Assembly (NCBI RefSeq): GCF_002263495.1
Contig: NZ_CP022753.1
Coordinates: forward strand, 2,976,001 to 3,040,000
DNA from: Nocardiopsis gilva YIM 90087
GTDB taxonomy: Bacteria > Actinomycetota > Actinomycetes > Streptosporangiales > Streptosporangiaceae
DNA: 64,000 nt
Reading direction: 5' to 3'
Part shown: one piece after another, positions 1 to 9,336 of the stretch
Layout of the letters: every line of letters starts with the position of its first letter
Numbering within the stretch: the stretch's first letter is position 1
Notes under the pieces: model-generated
The model's input: only the letters and a program-made list of their open reading frames with translations
What the model was told of the DNA's origin: nothing
Database searches by the model: none
Made by a program: the position numbers and the translations under genes

Positions 1-258
1 GCACATCCCACCGTAGGACGGGTGACGTCGGTCACCTGGTGTCATGGCGGACCGCCCTGCCGGGTGATCGCGCGGAGCGTCGCTCCGGACAATCGTCGCA
101 GCTCAGGATGGATTCGACGGGAAGCGGGGGCGTCGTCGCGGTGTCGCGCCGCGGTGAGGAGTCACACGGAGTCGACGAAGGTGAAGAAGGTGAACAGGTG
201 CGGGACCAAAACCACAGCCTATCCGAGCCGCAACCTGTTCGGTGCCACCGCCTGTCCC

Positions 259-942
259 TCAATCCTCGCCCTCACCTGGGCGGATGATGCCGGTCTCGTA
301 GGCGTGCACCACCGCCTGCACCCGGTCGCGCAGGTCGAGCTTGGTCAGGACGTTGCCTACGTGCGTCTTCACCGTCGTCTCGCTGACGACCAGGCGGCGC
401 GCGATCTCCGCGTTGGACAGGCCCCGGGCGAGCAACCGCAGCACCTCGCGTTCGCGCTCGGTGAGGTGGTCCAGGCGCGGGGTGGGCTGCTCCCGCGTCG
501 AGGGCAGTTTGTCGGCGAAGCGGTCGAGCAGCCGCCGGGTGATCGTCGGGGCGACGATCGCGGCGCCGTCGGAGACCACGCGGATCGCCCCCACCAGCTC
601 GTCCGGCGGCACGTCCTTGAGCAGAAAGCCGCTCGCCCCGGCCCGCAGCGCCTCGACGACGTACTCGTCGAGGTCGAAGGTGGTCAGAACGAGGACGCGG
701 ATCTCGCGTCCGGTGTCGTGCGACCAGTGCAGGATCTCGCGGGTGGCGTCGATGCCGTCCTTGCCCGGCATGCGGATGTCCATCAACACGACGTCCGGGA
801 GGAGCCGCTTGGTTGAGGCGACCGCCTCGTGGCCGTCGGAGGCCTCGCCGACGACGGAGATCTCGGGTTCGGATTCCAGGATGAGCCGGAAGCCGGTGCG
901 GAGGAGCGGCTGGTCGTCGACGAGCAGGACACTGATGGGCAT
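259..942 (-). CDS. NarL/LuxR-family two-component response regulator
   Basis: DNA-binding response regulator of 227 residues. The N-terminal receiver domain begins MPISVLLVDDQPL, with the acidic pocket at the DD pair, the phospho-acceptor Asp in VVLMDIRMPG and the conserved Lys in FLLKDVPP. A C-terminal LuxR helix-turn-helix follows (LTEREREVLRLLARG, then SNAEIARRLVVSETTVKTH). It lies 47 bp downstream of the sensor kinase on the same strand, so the two form one operon and a cognate pair. The start is the Met directly before PISVLLVDD; the open frame further upstream is an artefact of GC bias. The stimulus and targets cannot be read from the sequence. Confidence 0.95.
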   Translation of the reverse strand: MPISVLLVDDQPLLRTGFRLILESEPEISVVGEASDGHEAVASTKRLLPDVVLMDIRMPGKDGIDATREILHWSHDTGREIRVLVLTTFDLDEYVVEALRAGASGFLLKDVPPDELVGAIRVVSDGAAIVAPTITRRLLDRFADKLPSTREQPTPRLDHLTEREREVLRLLARGLSNAEIARRLVVSETTVKTHVGNVLTKLDLRDRVQAVVHAYETGIIRPGEGED

Positions 943-989
943 GTGAAGATTGTTCCCGATCACCGGAGTGTTGGAGACCCCGGGACCGG

Positions 990-2240
990 TCAACGGCCGG
1001 ATCCGGCCTCCACGGGCACCCGCGCCCGGACCTCGAAACCGCCGTCGGGGCGCGGCCCGGTGTCCAGATCCCCGCCGTACAGGCCGACCCGTTCGCGCAT
1101 CCCCACCAGGCCGTGGCCGGGTTCGTCGGCGGTGCGCCGGTCGGCCGCCGGCCCCGTTCCGTCGTCGGCGACCGTCACCGTCACGGTCCGCCGCTCGAAG
1201 ACCAGTGTCACGGTCGCGGCCGCCTGCTCCCCGGCGTGCTTGAGCACGTTGGTCAGGGACTCCTGCACCACCCGGTAGAGGGTGAGGTCCAGGCCCGGGG
1301 CCAGGTCCGGCACCTCGCCGTCGATGCGCAGCTCGACCTCCATGCCGGTCTCCCGCATCTGCCTGACCAGGTCCCGCAGGCCGTCGACACCCGGCCGGGG
1401 CGAGCGGTCGGCCTCGTCCTGCGGGGTCCGCAGCACCCCCACGATCCGACGCATCTCCGACAGCGCGAGCCGCCCGGTCTCCTCGATGTCGAGCAGCGCC
1501 TGGCGGGCCCGGTCCGGGGACCGCTCGATGATTCGCTGCCCGGCCGTGGCCTGCACGGTCATCACACTGATGTGGTGGGCGACGACATCGTGCAGCTCGC
1601 GGGCGATGCGCGAGCGCTCCTCGGCCAGGACCGCGCGGGTGTGGGCGTCGCGCGCCCGCTCCAGCCGCTCGGCCCGGGCCTTCAGCTCCCGCATGTCGTA
1701 GACGCGCATGCGGACCAGCCGCCCCAGCCACCAGACGGCCACGAGGCAGCTCAGGTAGAAGGCGAAGTCGATCCACAGCGGGATCGTCAGCGAGTCCATC
1801 GGGGTGAGCCAGAGGGCCACGAGGTACAGGACCACCCCGAGCACGGGCCCGAACAGGGCACGGCGCAGCTCCAGATAGCGCGAGGTCGAGTACACGGCCA
1901 CGCCGATGCCGGGGGTGGCCGAGCCCCAGACGAACATCTGGGCGTTGTCGGCTCCGACCCCGCCGAGGATCAGGACCGACATCGCGAGCATCGGATGGTA
2001 GCGGCGTATCAGCAGGACCAGCGCGAGCGCGGCGCCCGCAGCCAGCCCACCGACCCGGTTCGGCCAGTAGTGGGCGATCTCGGGGTCGTCCAGCGCCAGC
2101 GGCAGCAGCGACGTGTTGAGCGCGATCAGCACCAGCACGATGAGCACGTCGGTGATGCGCGCACGCGACACCTGACGCCAGCGATCCCACGGGTATGTGG
2201 GGGAGGGGCGCTGCGGCGTCGGGTTGGTCACGCCCTCCAC
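990..2240 (-). CDS. NarL/DesK-type sensor histidine kinase
   Basis: Membrane sensor kinase of 416 residues. Roughly residues 25-175 hold several hydrophobic segments (for example VLIVLVLIALNTSLLPLAL and VLGVVLYLVALWL). A HisKA_3 dimerisation/phospho-acceptor box follows (ERSRIARELHDVVAHHISVM, His in RELHD), then a short HATPase domain with the N box (VVQESLTNVLKHA) and G boxes (VADDGTG, GHGLVGMRERV). It should autophosphorylate on His and pass phosphate to the adjacent response regulator. The GTG start at 2240 lacks a good Shine-Dalgarno and the GTG three codons later is an alternative. Stimulus unknown: there is no large extracellular sensor domain. Confidence 0.93.
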   Translation of the reverse strand: MEGVTNPTPQRPSPTYPWDRWRQVSRARITDVLIVLVLIALNTSLLPLALDDPEIAHYWPNRVGGLAAGAALALVLLIRRYHPMLAMSVLILGGVGADNAQMFVWGSATPGIGVAVYSTSRYLELRRALFGPVLGVVLYLVALWLTPMDSLTIPLWIDFAFYLSCLVAVWWLGRLVRMRVYDMRELKARAERLERARDAHTRAVLAEERSRIARELHDVVAHHISVMTVQATAGQRIIERSPDRARQALLDIEETGRLALSEMRRIVGVLRTPQDEADRSPRPGVDGLRDLVRQMRETGMEVELRIDGEVPDLAPGLDLTLYRVVQESLTNVLKHAGEQAAATVTLVFERRTVTVTVADDGTGPAADRRTADEPGHGLVGMRERVGLYGGDLDTGPRPDGGFEVRARVPVEAGSGR

Positions 2241-2405
2241 GCTAGACGCGCGGCCAGGGGCGGACCGACCTCCGGCCGGGGGATTTCGCCTCCTACGCCA
2301 GGATGAACTCGCTTCATGTTTCGCAGCCTCCTCGCCGAAACCCGCGTGGGACCGTCGGCGGGGCTCCGGAGTGCGCAGTGGGGCGCACCCCGCGGCGCGG
2401 TGCTA

Positions 2406-3248
2406 CTACCCCGGCCGGTCGGAGGGCGCGGCCGACGGCGGGGCCAGCGGGAGGGGCGGGGGAGTGCCGCCGAACTCCGGGCACACCTCCTGGTGGTCGC
2501 ACCAGCCGCACAGCTTGCTGCGCCGCGGCTCCCACCGGCCCGACCGCGCGGTGGCCTCGATCTCCCGCCAGATGGACAGGATCTCCGCTTCGGCCGCCAG
2601 CAGCTCGTCCTTGGTCGGCTCGTACCAGCGCACCCCGCCGTCGCCCAGGTACATCAGCTGCAGCCGGGTGGGGATCTCGCCGAGTTCGCGCCAGATCATC
2701 ACCGCGTAGAAGAAGATCTGGAACTTCGCCTTGTCCTCGAAGCGCGGGCGGGGGGACTTGCCGGTCTTGTAGTCCACGACGCGGATCTGGCCGGTGGGCG
2801 CCACGTCGAGGCGGTCGACGTACCCGCGCAGCCGCAGCCCCGATTCGAGGGTCACCTCCAACCGCATCTCGCGCTCACGGGGCTCCAGCGCCTCGGGCCG
2901 CTCCATCTCGAAGTAGCGGCCCAGCAGGGTGCGCGCCTCCTCCAGCCACGCCTCGCGCTCCTCCTCGGAGGAGAACAGCTCCTCGCTCTCCGGGCGCTGC
3001 TCGCGCAGCCGCTCCCACTGCGGCCGCACCAGCGACAGCGCGGTGCGCGGAGTGCGGGTCTCGGCGGGCAGCTCGAAGAGCCGCTCCAGCACGGCGTGGA
3101 CGAGGGTGCCGCGCAGGGCCGCCGCGCTCGGCTTCTCCGGCAGTCGGTCGATGACACGGAACCGGAACAGCAGCGGGCACTGCAGGAAATCGGCGGCGCG
3201 TGACGGGGAGAGCGCCGCGACCATGGGTGCGGGGTGCGGGGAGTCCAT
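2406..3248 (-). CDS. RecB-family PD-(D/E)XK exonuclease
   Basis: Stand-alone RecB/Cas4-like nuclease of 280 residues. Seen: an N-terminal LSPSRAADFLQCPLLFRFRVID segment with the first Cys, GTLVHAVLERLF with the motif I His, the GYVDRLDVAP and IRVVDYKTGK nuclease core (D and K of the D-x-K motif), and a C-terminal CGWCDHQEVCPEF cluster that with the first Cys could hold an Fe-S cluster as in AddB/Cas4-like proteins. Start chosen at MDSPHP; the Met eight codons later is possible. Longer frames would overlap the divergent M50 gene. Actinobacteria often keep such a gene beside the tRNA methyltransferase and proteasome ATPase genes, as here. Presumed role: DNA processing or repair. Confidence 0.88.
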   Translation of the reverse strand: MDSPHPAPMVAALSPSRAADFLQCPLLFRFRVIDRLPEKPSAAALRGTLVHAVLERLFELPAETRTPRTALSLVRPQWERLREQRPESEELFSSEEEREAWLEEARTLLGRYFEMERPEALEPREREMRLEVTLESGLRLRGYVDRLDVAPTGQIRVVDYKTGKSPRPRFEDKAKFQIFFYAVMIWRELGEIPTRLQLMYLGDGGVRWYEPTKDELLAAEAEILSIWREIEATARSGRWEPRRSKLCGWCDHQEVCPEFGGTPPPLPLAPPSAAPSDRPG

Positions 3249-3323
3249 GGCCCACCAGCCTATGACGCCGCGCCTGGGCGCGTGGCACGCTTCCACGGCG
3301 TCGGCCTGGGTAGCCTGGGCAGC

Positions 3324-4487
3324 GTGACGGAACACGGAAGCGCGACAACGCCCACACCGCCGGAGAACGGCTCCCGCCCGGTCGACCGCCGCGCGGGACT
3401 TCTCATGGGGCGGCCCTTCGGCATTCCCGTGTACGTGACGCCGTCATGGATCGTCATCGCCGTCATCATCACCGTGCTCTACGAGCCGGTGGTCGAGCGG
3501 ACGCTGGTGCTGGGGGCGTTCTCCTACGTGGTGGCCTTCGTCTTCGCGGTCCTGCTGTACGCCTCGGTGCTGGTCCACGAGCTCGCGCACTCGGTGGTGG
3601 CCCGCCTCTACGGCCTGCCGGTCCGGCGCATCACGCTGTACATGCTCGGCGGCGTCTCCGAGATCGAGCGGGAGGCGCCCACCGCCCGCCAGGAGTTCTG
3701 GGTGGCGTTCTCCGGGCCGCTGCTCTCCCTGGTGCTGGCGGGACTGGGCTTCATGGCCTACGGCCTGGTCGACCCGTTCACCATCGCCGGCGTGCTGCTG
3801 TGGCAGCTGTGGGTCGCCAACCTGCTCGTCGGCCTGTTCAACCTGCTGCCGGGGCTGCCCTTGGACGGCGGCCGGCTGGTCCGCGCCGCCGTGTGGCAGG
3901 TGACCCGCCGACCCACCACCGGGACGGTGGTCGCGGCCTGGGGCGGCCGCCTGCTCGCCGCGGTGGTCGTGACCCTGCCGTTCCTGTTCGCCTGGTGGCA
4001 GCAGACCTCCCCGAGCGTCTTCGCGGTGCTGTGGGGCGTGCTGCTGGCCGCCTTCATCTGGATGGGCGCCGGGTCGTCGCTGCGCACCGCGCGGATCCGC
4101 GAGCGCATACCGCGGCTGAGCGCCCGGCTCCTGGCCCGCCGGCCCGTCGTCGTGGCCGCTGACACGCCGCTAGCCGAGGCACGGCGCCGCATGGCGGAGA
4201 CCGACGCCGGGGCGATCCTCGTGGTCGACACCGCGGGCACACCCACCTCGATCGTGAACGAGGACGCCGCCCAGGCCGTCCCCGACGCCCGCCGCCCCTG
4301 GGTGCCGGTCTCCAGCGTCGCGCGCGCCATCACCTCCGGCTCGGTCATCGGCGCCGACCTGGCCGGGGAGGGCCTGCTGGGCGAGCTGCGCCGCCACCCC
4401 GTCCCCGACTACCTGCTGGTCGAGCAGGACGGCAGCGTCTACGGCGTCCTGCGCGTCACCGACGTCGAGGCGGCGTTCAGCCGCTAG
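3324..4487 (+). CDS. M50 site-2 protease-type zinc metalloprotease with CBS domain
   Basis: Polytopic membrane protease of 387 residues. The zinc site is visible as HELAH (LVHELAHSVVARLYGL) and the second motif as NLLPGLPLDGGR, where the Asp is the third ligand. Around these are five to six hydrophobic segments. The C-terminal third (from about RRPVVVAADTPLAEARRRM) reads as paired CBS motifs, as in the Rv2625c-like group of intramembrane proteases. The GTG start (VTEHGSATTP) was chosen because the frame upstream of it has no membrane-protein character and overlaps the divergent nuclease promoter. Substrate unknown; relatives cleave anti-sigma factors or other membrane proteins. Confidence 0.92.
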   Translation: MTEHGSATTPTPPENGSRPVDRRAGLLMGRPFGIPVYVTPSWIVIAVIITVLYEPVVERTLVLGAFSYVVAFVFAVLLYASVLVHELAHSVVARLYGLPVRRITLYMLGGVSEIEREAPTARQEFWVAFSGPLLSLVLAGLGFMAYGLVDPFTIAGVLLWQLWVANLLVGLFNLLPGLPLDGGRLVRAAVWQVTRRPTTGTVVAAWGGRLLAAVVVTLPFLFAWWQQTSPSVFAVLWGVLLAAFIWMGAGSSLRTARIRERIPRLSARLLARRPVVVAADTPLAEARRRMAETDAGAILVVDTAGTPTSIVNEDAAQAVPDARRPWVPVSSVARAITSGSVIGADLAGEGLLGELRRHPVPDYLLVEQDGSVYGVLRVTDVEAAFSR

Positions 4488-4528
4488 GGCCCCGCACCCG
4501 CGGCCGCCGACGCCGCCTCCTCGCCTCC

Positions 4529-5008
4529 TCAGCGCCGCGCGCCCTCCGGCCAGATCACCACGACCGGACACTCCTGGTCGTGGGCGTAGCCCACGATGTC
4601 GGCGGTGCCGCCCTCGCCGCGCGACGGCGCTCCGTCCCAGATCGCGACGAGCTCGTCGCAGTGGTCGACCATGTGCCGTCCCGCGTCCATGTGCGCCTCC
4701 GGCGTCGACTCCAGGTGGGGGAGCCGGTGCACCAGGACCGCCCGCCGCAGCAGCGCGTCGTACTCCGCCCGGTGGTGGGCGGGCAGCGCCTCCCGGTATA
4801 TCTCGGCCGGAACGACGACCTCCAGGGGCGCCCCGGCGTCCACGACAGCTCGGGCGAAGAGCGCGTCGGCGCCGTCGGCCAGGCAGGACAACCCCACCAT
4901 CTCGCCGTCGAAGGGGGCGAGGTGGGCGCGGAGCGCGGTGTCGACGGCGCGTTCCACCTCAGGAGCCAGTCCCCGGTGGCCGGTGACGGCGATACGTCGC
5001 AAGGTCAT
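4529..5008 (-). CDS. SLOG/Rossmann-like nucleotide-binding protein
   Basis: Hypothetical protein of 159 residues that looks like a compact Rossmann-like SLOG (DprA/LOG-related) domain. It has an N-terminal beta strand and glycine turn (IAVTGHRGL), a second loop (GLSCLADGADALFARAV) and a C-terminal acidic/glycine segment (ELVAIWDGAPSRGEGGTADIVGYAH), the usual ligand-binding arrangement for nucleotide-derived ligands. A good Shine-Dalgarno (GGGGAGGGGAG) precedes the ATG. It is transcribed alone, convergent to the M50 protease. Family placement rests on motif pattern only; the function is unknown. Confidence 0.75.
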   Translation of the reverse strand: MTLRRIAVTGHRGLAPEVERAVDTALRAHLAPFDGEMVGLSCLADGADALFARAVVDAGAPLEVVVPAEIYREALPAHHRAEYDALLRRAVLVHRLPHLESTPEAHMDAGRHMVDHCDELVAIWDGAPSRGEGGTADIVGYAHDQECPVVVIWPEGARR

Positions 5009-5149
5009 GCTGCTCCCCTCCCCAGAAGCCGATGCCTTGCTGAGGGAACTACCCGACTTTCAACGGTTTGTTCTTCAACCTGTGCATCGGGTACCGGGTC
5101 ATCGGCCGCCCACCCGCCCCGGGACGGCCGCGTACCGGAGAAACCGGAG

Positions 5150-6418
5150 CTAGCCGGACAGCATCCCGGTCAGCCGCTCGTCGAACTCCCGCACGCTGCG
5201 CGCCCGGGGTCCCCGATAGGCGCGGCGGAACCGCCGCACCCGGCCGATCACCCGCTCGGAGTGCATCCGCACTCCGGTGCCCAGCGCCTCGGTGGCCAGC
5301 CGGAACGCCTCGTCGACATCGCCCGCGTCGGCATGCGCCGAGGCCAGCTCCACCTGGAGTACGGCCCCCTGCTTCCCGGCCGGCCGGGCGCCGTCGAAGG
5401 CCTCGCTGAAGGCGGCGCGGGCCTCATGGGGCCGCCGCAGCCGCACCCCCGCCAGCGCCCGGTATCCGGCGACCTTGGCCTGGTCGAAGGCAAACACCCA
5501 CGGCCACGGCGGGTCGGCGTTGTCGTGGCGGTTCACCCCGGCTTCCGCCAGGGCGATATCCCGCGAGGTCGCCGCCGCCGCGCCGAGCGAGGAGTGGCCC
5601 AGCGCCCGCACGCACGCCAACCACGCCCGAGCGGTCGGGTGGGCGTCGGAACCGAGGCGGCGCCCGGCCTCCCGGGTCAGAGACAACCCCAGCTCGGGGT
5701 CGCCGGCGTCGATCTCGAAGGCCGCGAGGCTGCCCACCATGTAGGCGGTCAGCAGGCTGTCGTCGGCCCGCCGCGCGTAGGCGATCGCGGCGCGGTAGTG
5801 GTGCCGTGCCGACCCGGAGTCGCCCATGTCGGTGTGCAGCCAGGCGGTGAACCCCGCCGACTCGCTGGCCGCCGCGGCGATCTGCGGCGCGTAGGGCGTG
5901 CGGCCCGATCTCTCGAGTGTCCTGCTGATCAGGTCCAGATGGGAACCGGCCGCTCCCGCCAGATCGCGGGCCGGGGCCGAGGCGTCGAGGCGCCGCTGGC
6001 CCCCGGTGATCGCGCGGAGCGCGGCCGGGGTGTTCTCGTCGATGTCGATGCTGATGGCCGCCATAGCGGGCAGTGTCACCGCCGCCGCGGCGACAACACG
6101 GCCGAAGTCTCTGCGTCTCGTCGGATCCGCCCCCCTCCCAGGTGCGGTGGCGCGCGCGAACCGGAGCAGGTGGATCGGGACGTCGAGCCGCTCCGCGATG
6201 TCGCGGACCTGGTCGACGGTCAGCGACTGCTGCCCGTTGACCACACGGGAGACCCAGCTCTGCGAGTAGCCCACGATCCGGGCGAGCTCGCCTTGGGACC
6301 AGCCGCGGGCGAGCCGTACCTCCTCGACGATCACCGCCATATCGCACGTTGCCAGTGCGGCTGCGATCGAGGAGCGGGACCAAAACTCCGGCGAAAGTGC
6401 GCCGTCACGCTGAGGCAT
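5150..6418 (-). CDS. XRE-family regulator with C-terminal TPR-like repeats
   Basis: Regulator of 422 residues. An N-terminal helix-turn-helix (VEEVRLARGWSQGELARIVGYSQSWVSRVV) is followed by about 330 residues of alpha-helical, Ala-rich repeats resembling the TPR-like sensor half of actinomycete XRE regulators. In related regulators this half responds to a peptide, small molecule or partner protein; here that is inference. The start at 6418 keeps an N-terminal extension; Met27 (MAVIVEEV) is the other candidate and neither has a clear Shine-Dalgarno. The small divergent gene at 6582 is a typical companion of such regulators. Confidence 0.88.
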   Translation of the reverse strand: MPQRDGALSPEFWSRSSIAAALATCDMAVIVEEVRLARGWSQGELARIVGYSQSWVSRVVNGQQSLTVDQVRDIAERLDVPIHLLRFARATAPGRGADPTRRRDFGRVVAAAAVTLPAMAAISIDIDENTPAALRAITGGQRRLDASAPARDLAGAAGSHLDLISRTLERSGRTPYAPQIAAAASESAGFTAWLHTDMGDSGSARHHYRAAIAYARRADDSLLTAYMVGSLAAFEIDAGDPELGLSLTREAGRRLGSDAHPTARAWLACVRALGHSSLGAAAATSRDIALAEAGVNRHDNADPPWPWVFAFDQAKVAGYRALAGVRLRRPHEARAAFSEAFDGARPAGKQGAVLQVELASAHADAGDVDEAFRLATEALGTGVRMHSERVIGRVRRFRRAYRGPRARSVREFDERLTGMLSG

Positions 6419-6581
6419 GAGCCTAGATTAGGGCGGTGGGCCCTCCGCTGGGGCTATGAGGAGGAGAAATGGGGCAATGCACAGCACGCATAGGCCGGAT
6501 CGCGACCGACGGCGGCGGTGCACAGTGGTGAGACGGACGTCCCCGGGGGATCGAGAGATCAAGGTCTGGAGTGGAGCGCCG

Positions 6582-6950
6582 ATGACCGCTGAGCCCCCTC
6601 CGCAGGGCACACCGGGCATGGCCGGACGCGGCCCATGCTTCGATGGCAGAAGTTCGGTCGACTCCGGCTGGCTCCGGGAGCTCAGCAGCCTCACGGTCGA
6701 ACTGCGCTCCTGCGGGCTGGAGGCGCGGATGGACGGGGTCATCGGGGCCGTTGACGCGATCGCCTACGGTCCCGCGCGCCGCATCCAGCGCGCTGTGCTG
6801 CGCCCGCACCGGGGACGTCTGTGGTGGTGGCTGCGGTGGGCCGGGGACCCCTCTACCTCGGCCCCCCACCATGCTCCACTCGCTCCGGCGGCCGACAGCG
6901 CCGCGGCGGCCCGTCGCATCGTCCAGGTCCTGCGCACGGCTCGTCGTTAG
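6582..6950 (+). CDS. small hypothetical protein next to XRE regulator
   Basis: A 122-residue protein with no recognised catalytic motif. It carries a WLRELSSLTVELRSCGLEA segment typical of the small uncharacterised proteins that accompany XRE/TPR regulators in actinomycetes, then a Trp-rich stretch (LWWWLRWAG) and an Ala-rich C-terminal helix (AADSAAAARRIVQVLR). Start chosen at MTAEPPPQG, after a purine-rich GTGGAG. An open frame reaching 126 bases further upstream lacks protein-like composition. It is divergent from the XRE gene, with about 160 bp between the starts. Function unknown; a partner or target of the regulator is plausible. Confidence 0.6.
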   Translation: MTAEPPPQGTPGMAGRGPCFDGRSSVDSGWLRELSSLTVELRSCGLEARMDGVIGAVDAIAYGPARRIQRAVLRPHRGRLWWWLRWAGDPSTSAPHHAPLAPAADSAAAARRIVQVLRTARR

Positions 6951-7012
6951 GCGCTCTCCGCCGCCGGGGCGGCCACCGCCCGGGCTATCGCCGCGCCCGC
7001 CGTCCCCGGAGG

Positions 7013-7795
7013 TCAGGAGGGGGCGCCGAAGCGCTCGGCCGCGGCCACGGCGGCGCCGACGATGCCCGCTGTGTTGCGCAGCCGTGCGGCCAGGATGGGG
7101 GCGCGCAGGTGCAGCAGCGGCAGGAACCTGTCGGCCTTGCGGCTGACACCGCCGCCCACCACGATCAGGTCGGGCGACAGCAGGTCCTCCACCACCGAGT
7201 AGTAGCGCTGCAGGCGCTGGGTCGCCCACTCCTCATAGGAGAGGTCCTCGCGCTCCCGCGCGCTGGAGGCCGCCCGGCTCTCGGCGTCGTGGCCGTCGAT
7301 CTCCAGGTGCCCGAACTCCGTGTTGGGCACCAGCCGCCCGTCCACCAGGAGTGCCGTACCGATCCCGGTGCCCAGCGTCGTCAGCAGCACGACGCCCTCG
7401 GCATCGCGCGCCGCCCCGTAGCGGTGCTCGGCCACGGCCGCGGCGTCGGCGTCGTTGAGCACGTGCACCCGGCGGCCGGTCACCTCTGAGAACACGTGCT
7501 CCAGGTTGGCGCCGACCCAGGAGTCGTCCACATTGGCCGCGCTGTAGGCCACCCCGTGCTGGACCACCGCCGGGAAGGTCACGCCCAACGGGCAGTCCGC
7601 GCTCACCTGCTCGGGGAACGACGCGGCGATCTCGGCGAGGACCTTGGCCACGGCCTCGCGCGTCGCGGGCTGCGGCGTGGCGACCTTCACCCGGTCCACC
7701 ACGAACGTCCCGGAGTCCAGATCGACGGGGGCGCCCTTGATGCCGCTCCCGCCGATGTCGATCCCCAGTCCGACCCGGGGCGCGTGGCCCTTCAT
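7013..7795 (-). CDS. ppgK: polyphosphate glucokinase
   Basis: ROK-family kinase of 260 residues that phosphorylates glucose to glucose-6-phosphate using polyphosphate and, in most relatives, ATP. Seen: the phosphate 1 motif [14 protein letters not shown], the catalytic Asp in [16 protein letters not shown], the phosphate 2 motif [17 protein letters not shown], the substrate-facing [11 protein letters not shown], and the adenosine-side motif [20 protein letters not shown], which is well conserved in PpgK. Length matches the mycobacterial and streptomycete enzymes. It is a single gene, divergent from trmI. It could feed glucose freed by the GH13 enzyme encoded near 31 kb into glycolysis. Confidence 0.95.
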   Translation of the reverse strand: MKGHAPRVGLGIDIGGSGIKGAPVDLDSGTFVVDRVKVATPQPATREAVAKVLAEIAASFPEQVSADCPLGVTFPAVVQHGVAYSAANVDDSWVGANLEHVFSEVTGRRVHVLNDADAAAVAEHRYGAARDAEGVVLLTTLGTGIGTALLVDGRLVPNTEFGHLEIDGHDAESRAASSAREREDLSYEEWATQRLQRYYSVVEDLLSPDLIVVGGGVSRKADRFLPLLHLRAPILAARLRNTAGIVGAAVAAAERFGAPS

Positions 7796-7841
7796 CGTCT
7801 ACCGCCCTTTCTTCCGTGCGCCTGCGCGTCCTGTGCTGTAG

Positions 7842-9089
<1,248 letters not shown>

Positions 9090-9274
9090 TCGGGGCCGGA
9101 GCGCCGCACGACAGCGGTGTGGGCAGAGGGCCATGTCCGGTGGCCGGATCAGGCCGCGCAGCTGGATGCGAACGTTACTTTCTCATTACGGCGCGTGGCC
9201 CTCTACCAGGGTGACCTAGGCGTTTACAAGATCAAAAAGTGAGTCCTTCCACACTGGCGGCGGACCGGAGGTTA

Positions 9275-9300
9275 GGAATAGTCCAGGGGTAGGTAGGGTT
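9275..9300 (+). promoter_or_regulatory. SigR-type promoter of arc
   Basis: GGAAT at 9275-9279, exactly 18 bases, then GTT at 9298-9300: the GGAAT-N18-GTT consensus of SigR (SigH in mycobacteria). A transcript starting about 7 bases later would have a roughly 30-nt leader ending in the arc ribosome site (AGGGAGGT). The match is direct; SigR use is inferred. Confidence 0.6.
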
Positions 9301-9336
9301 CCGAGTAGTCGTCCTCTTAATAGGGAGGTGGCGGAC

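Noticed and set aside
1-258. Possible gene at the left edge
   Set aside because: Short overlapping frames only; a GGTGAC/GTCACC dyad at 21-36 and a small CGGAGC/GCTCCG hairpin at 73-87 are too weak to interpret.
4580-6493. Plus-strand open frame of 637 codons
   Set aside because: Antisense to the SLOG-like and XRE genes, which have recognisable motifs and better starts.
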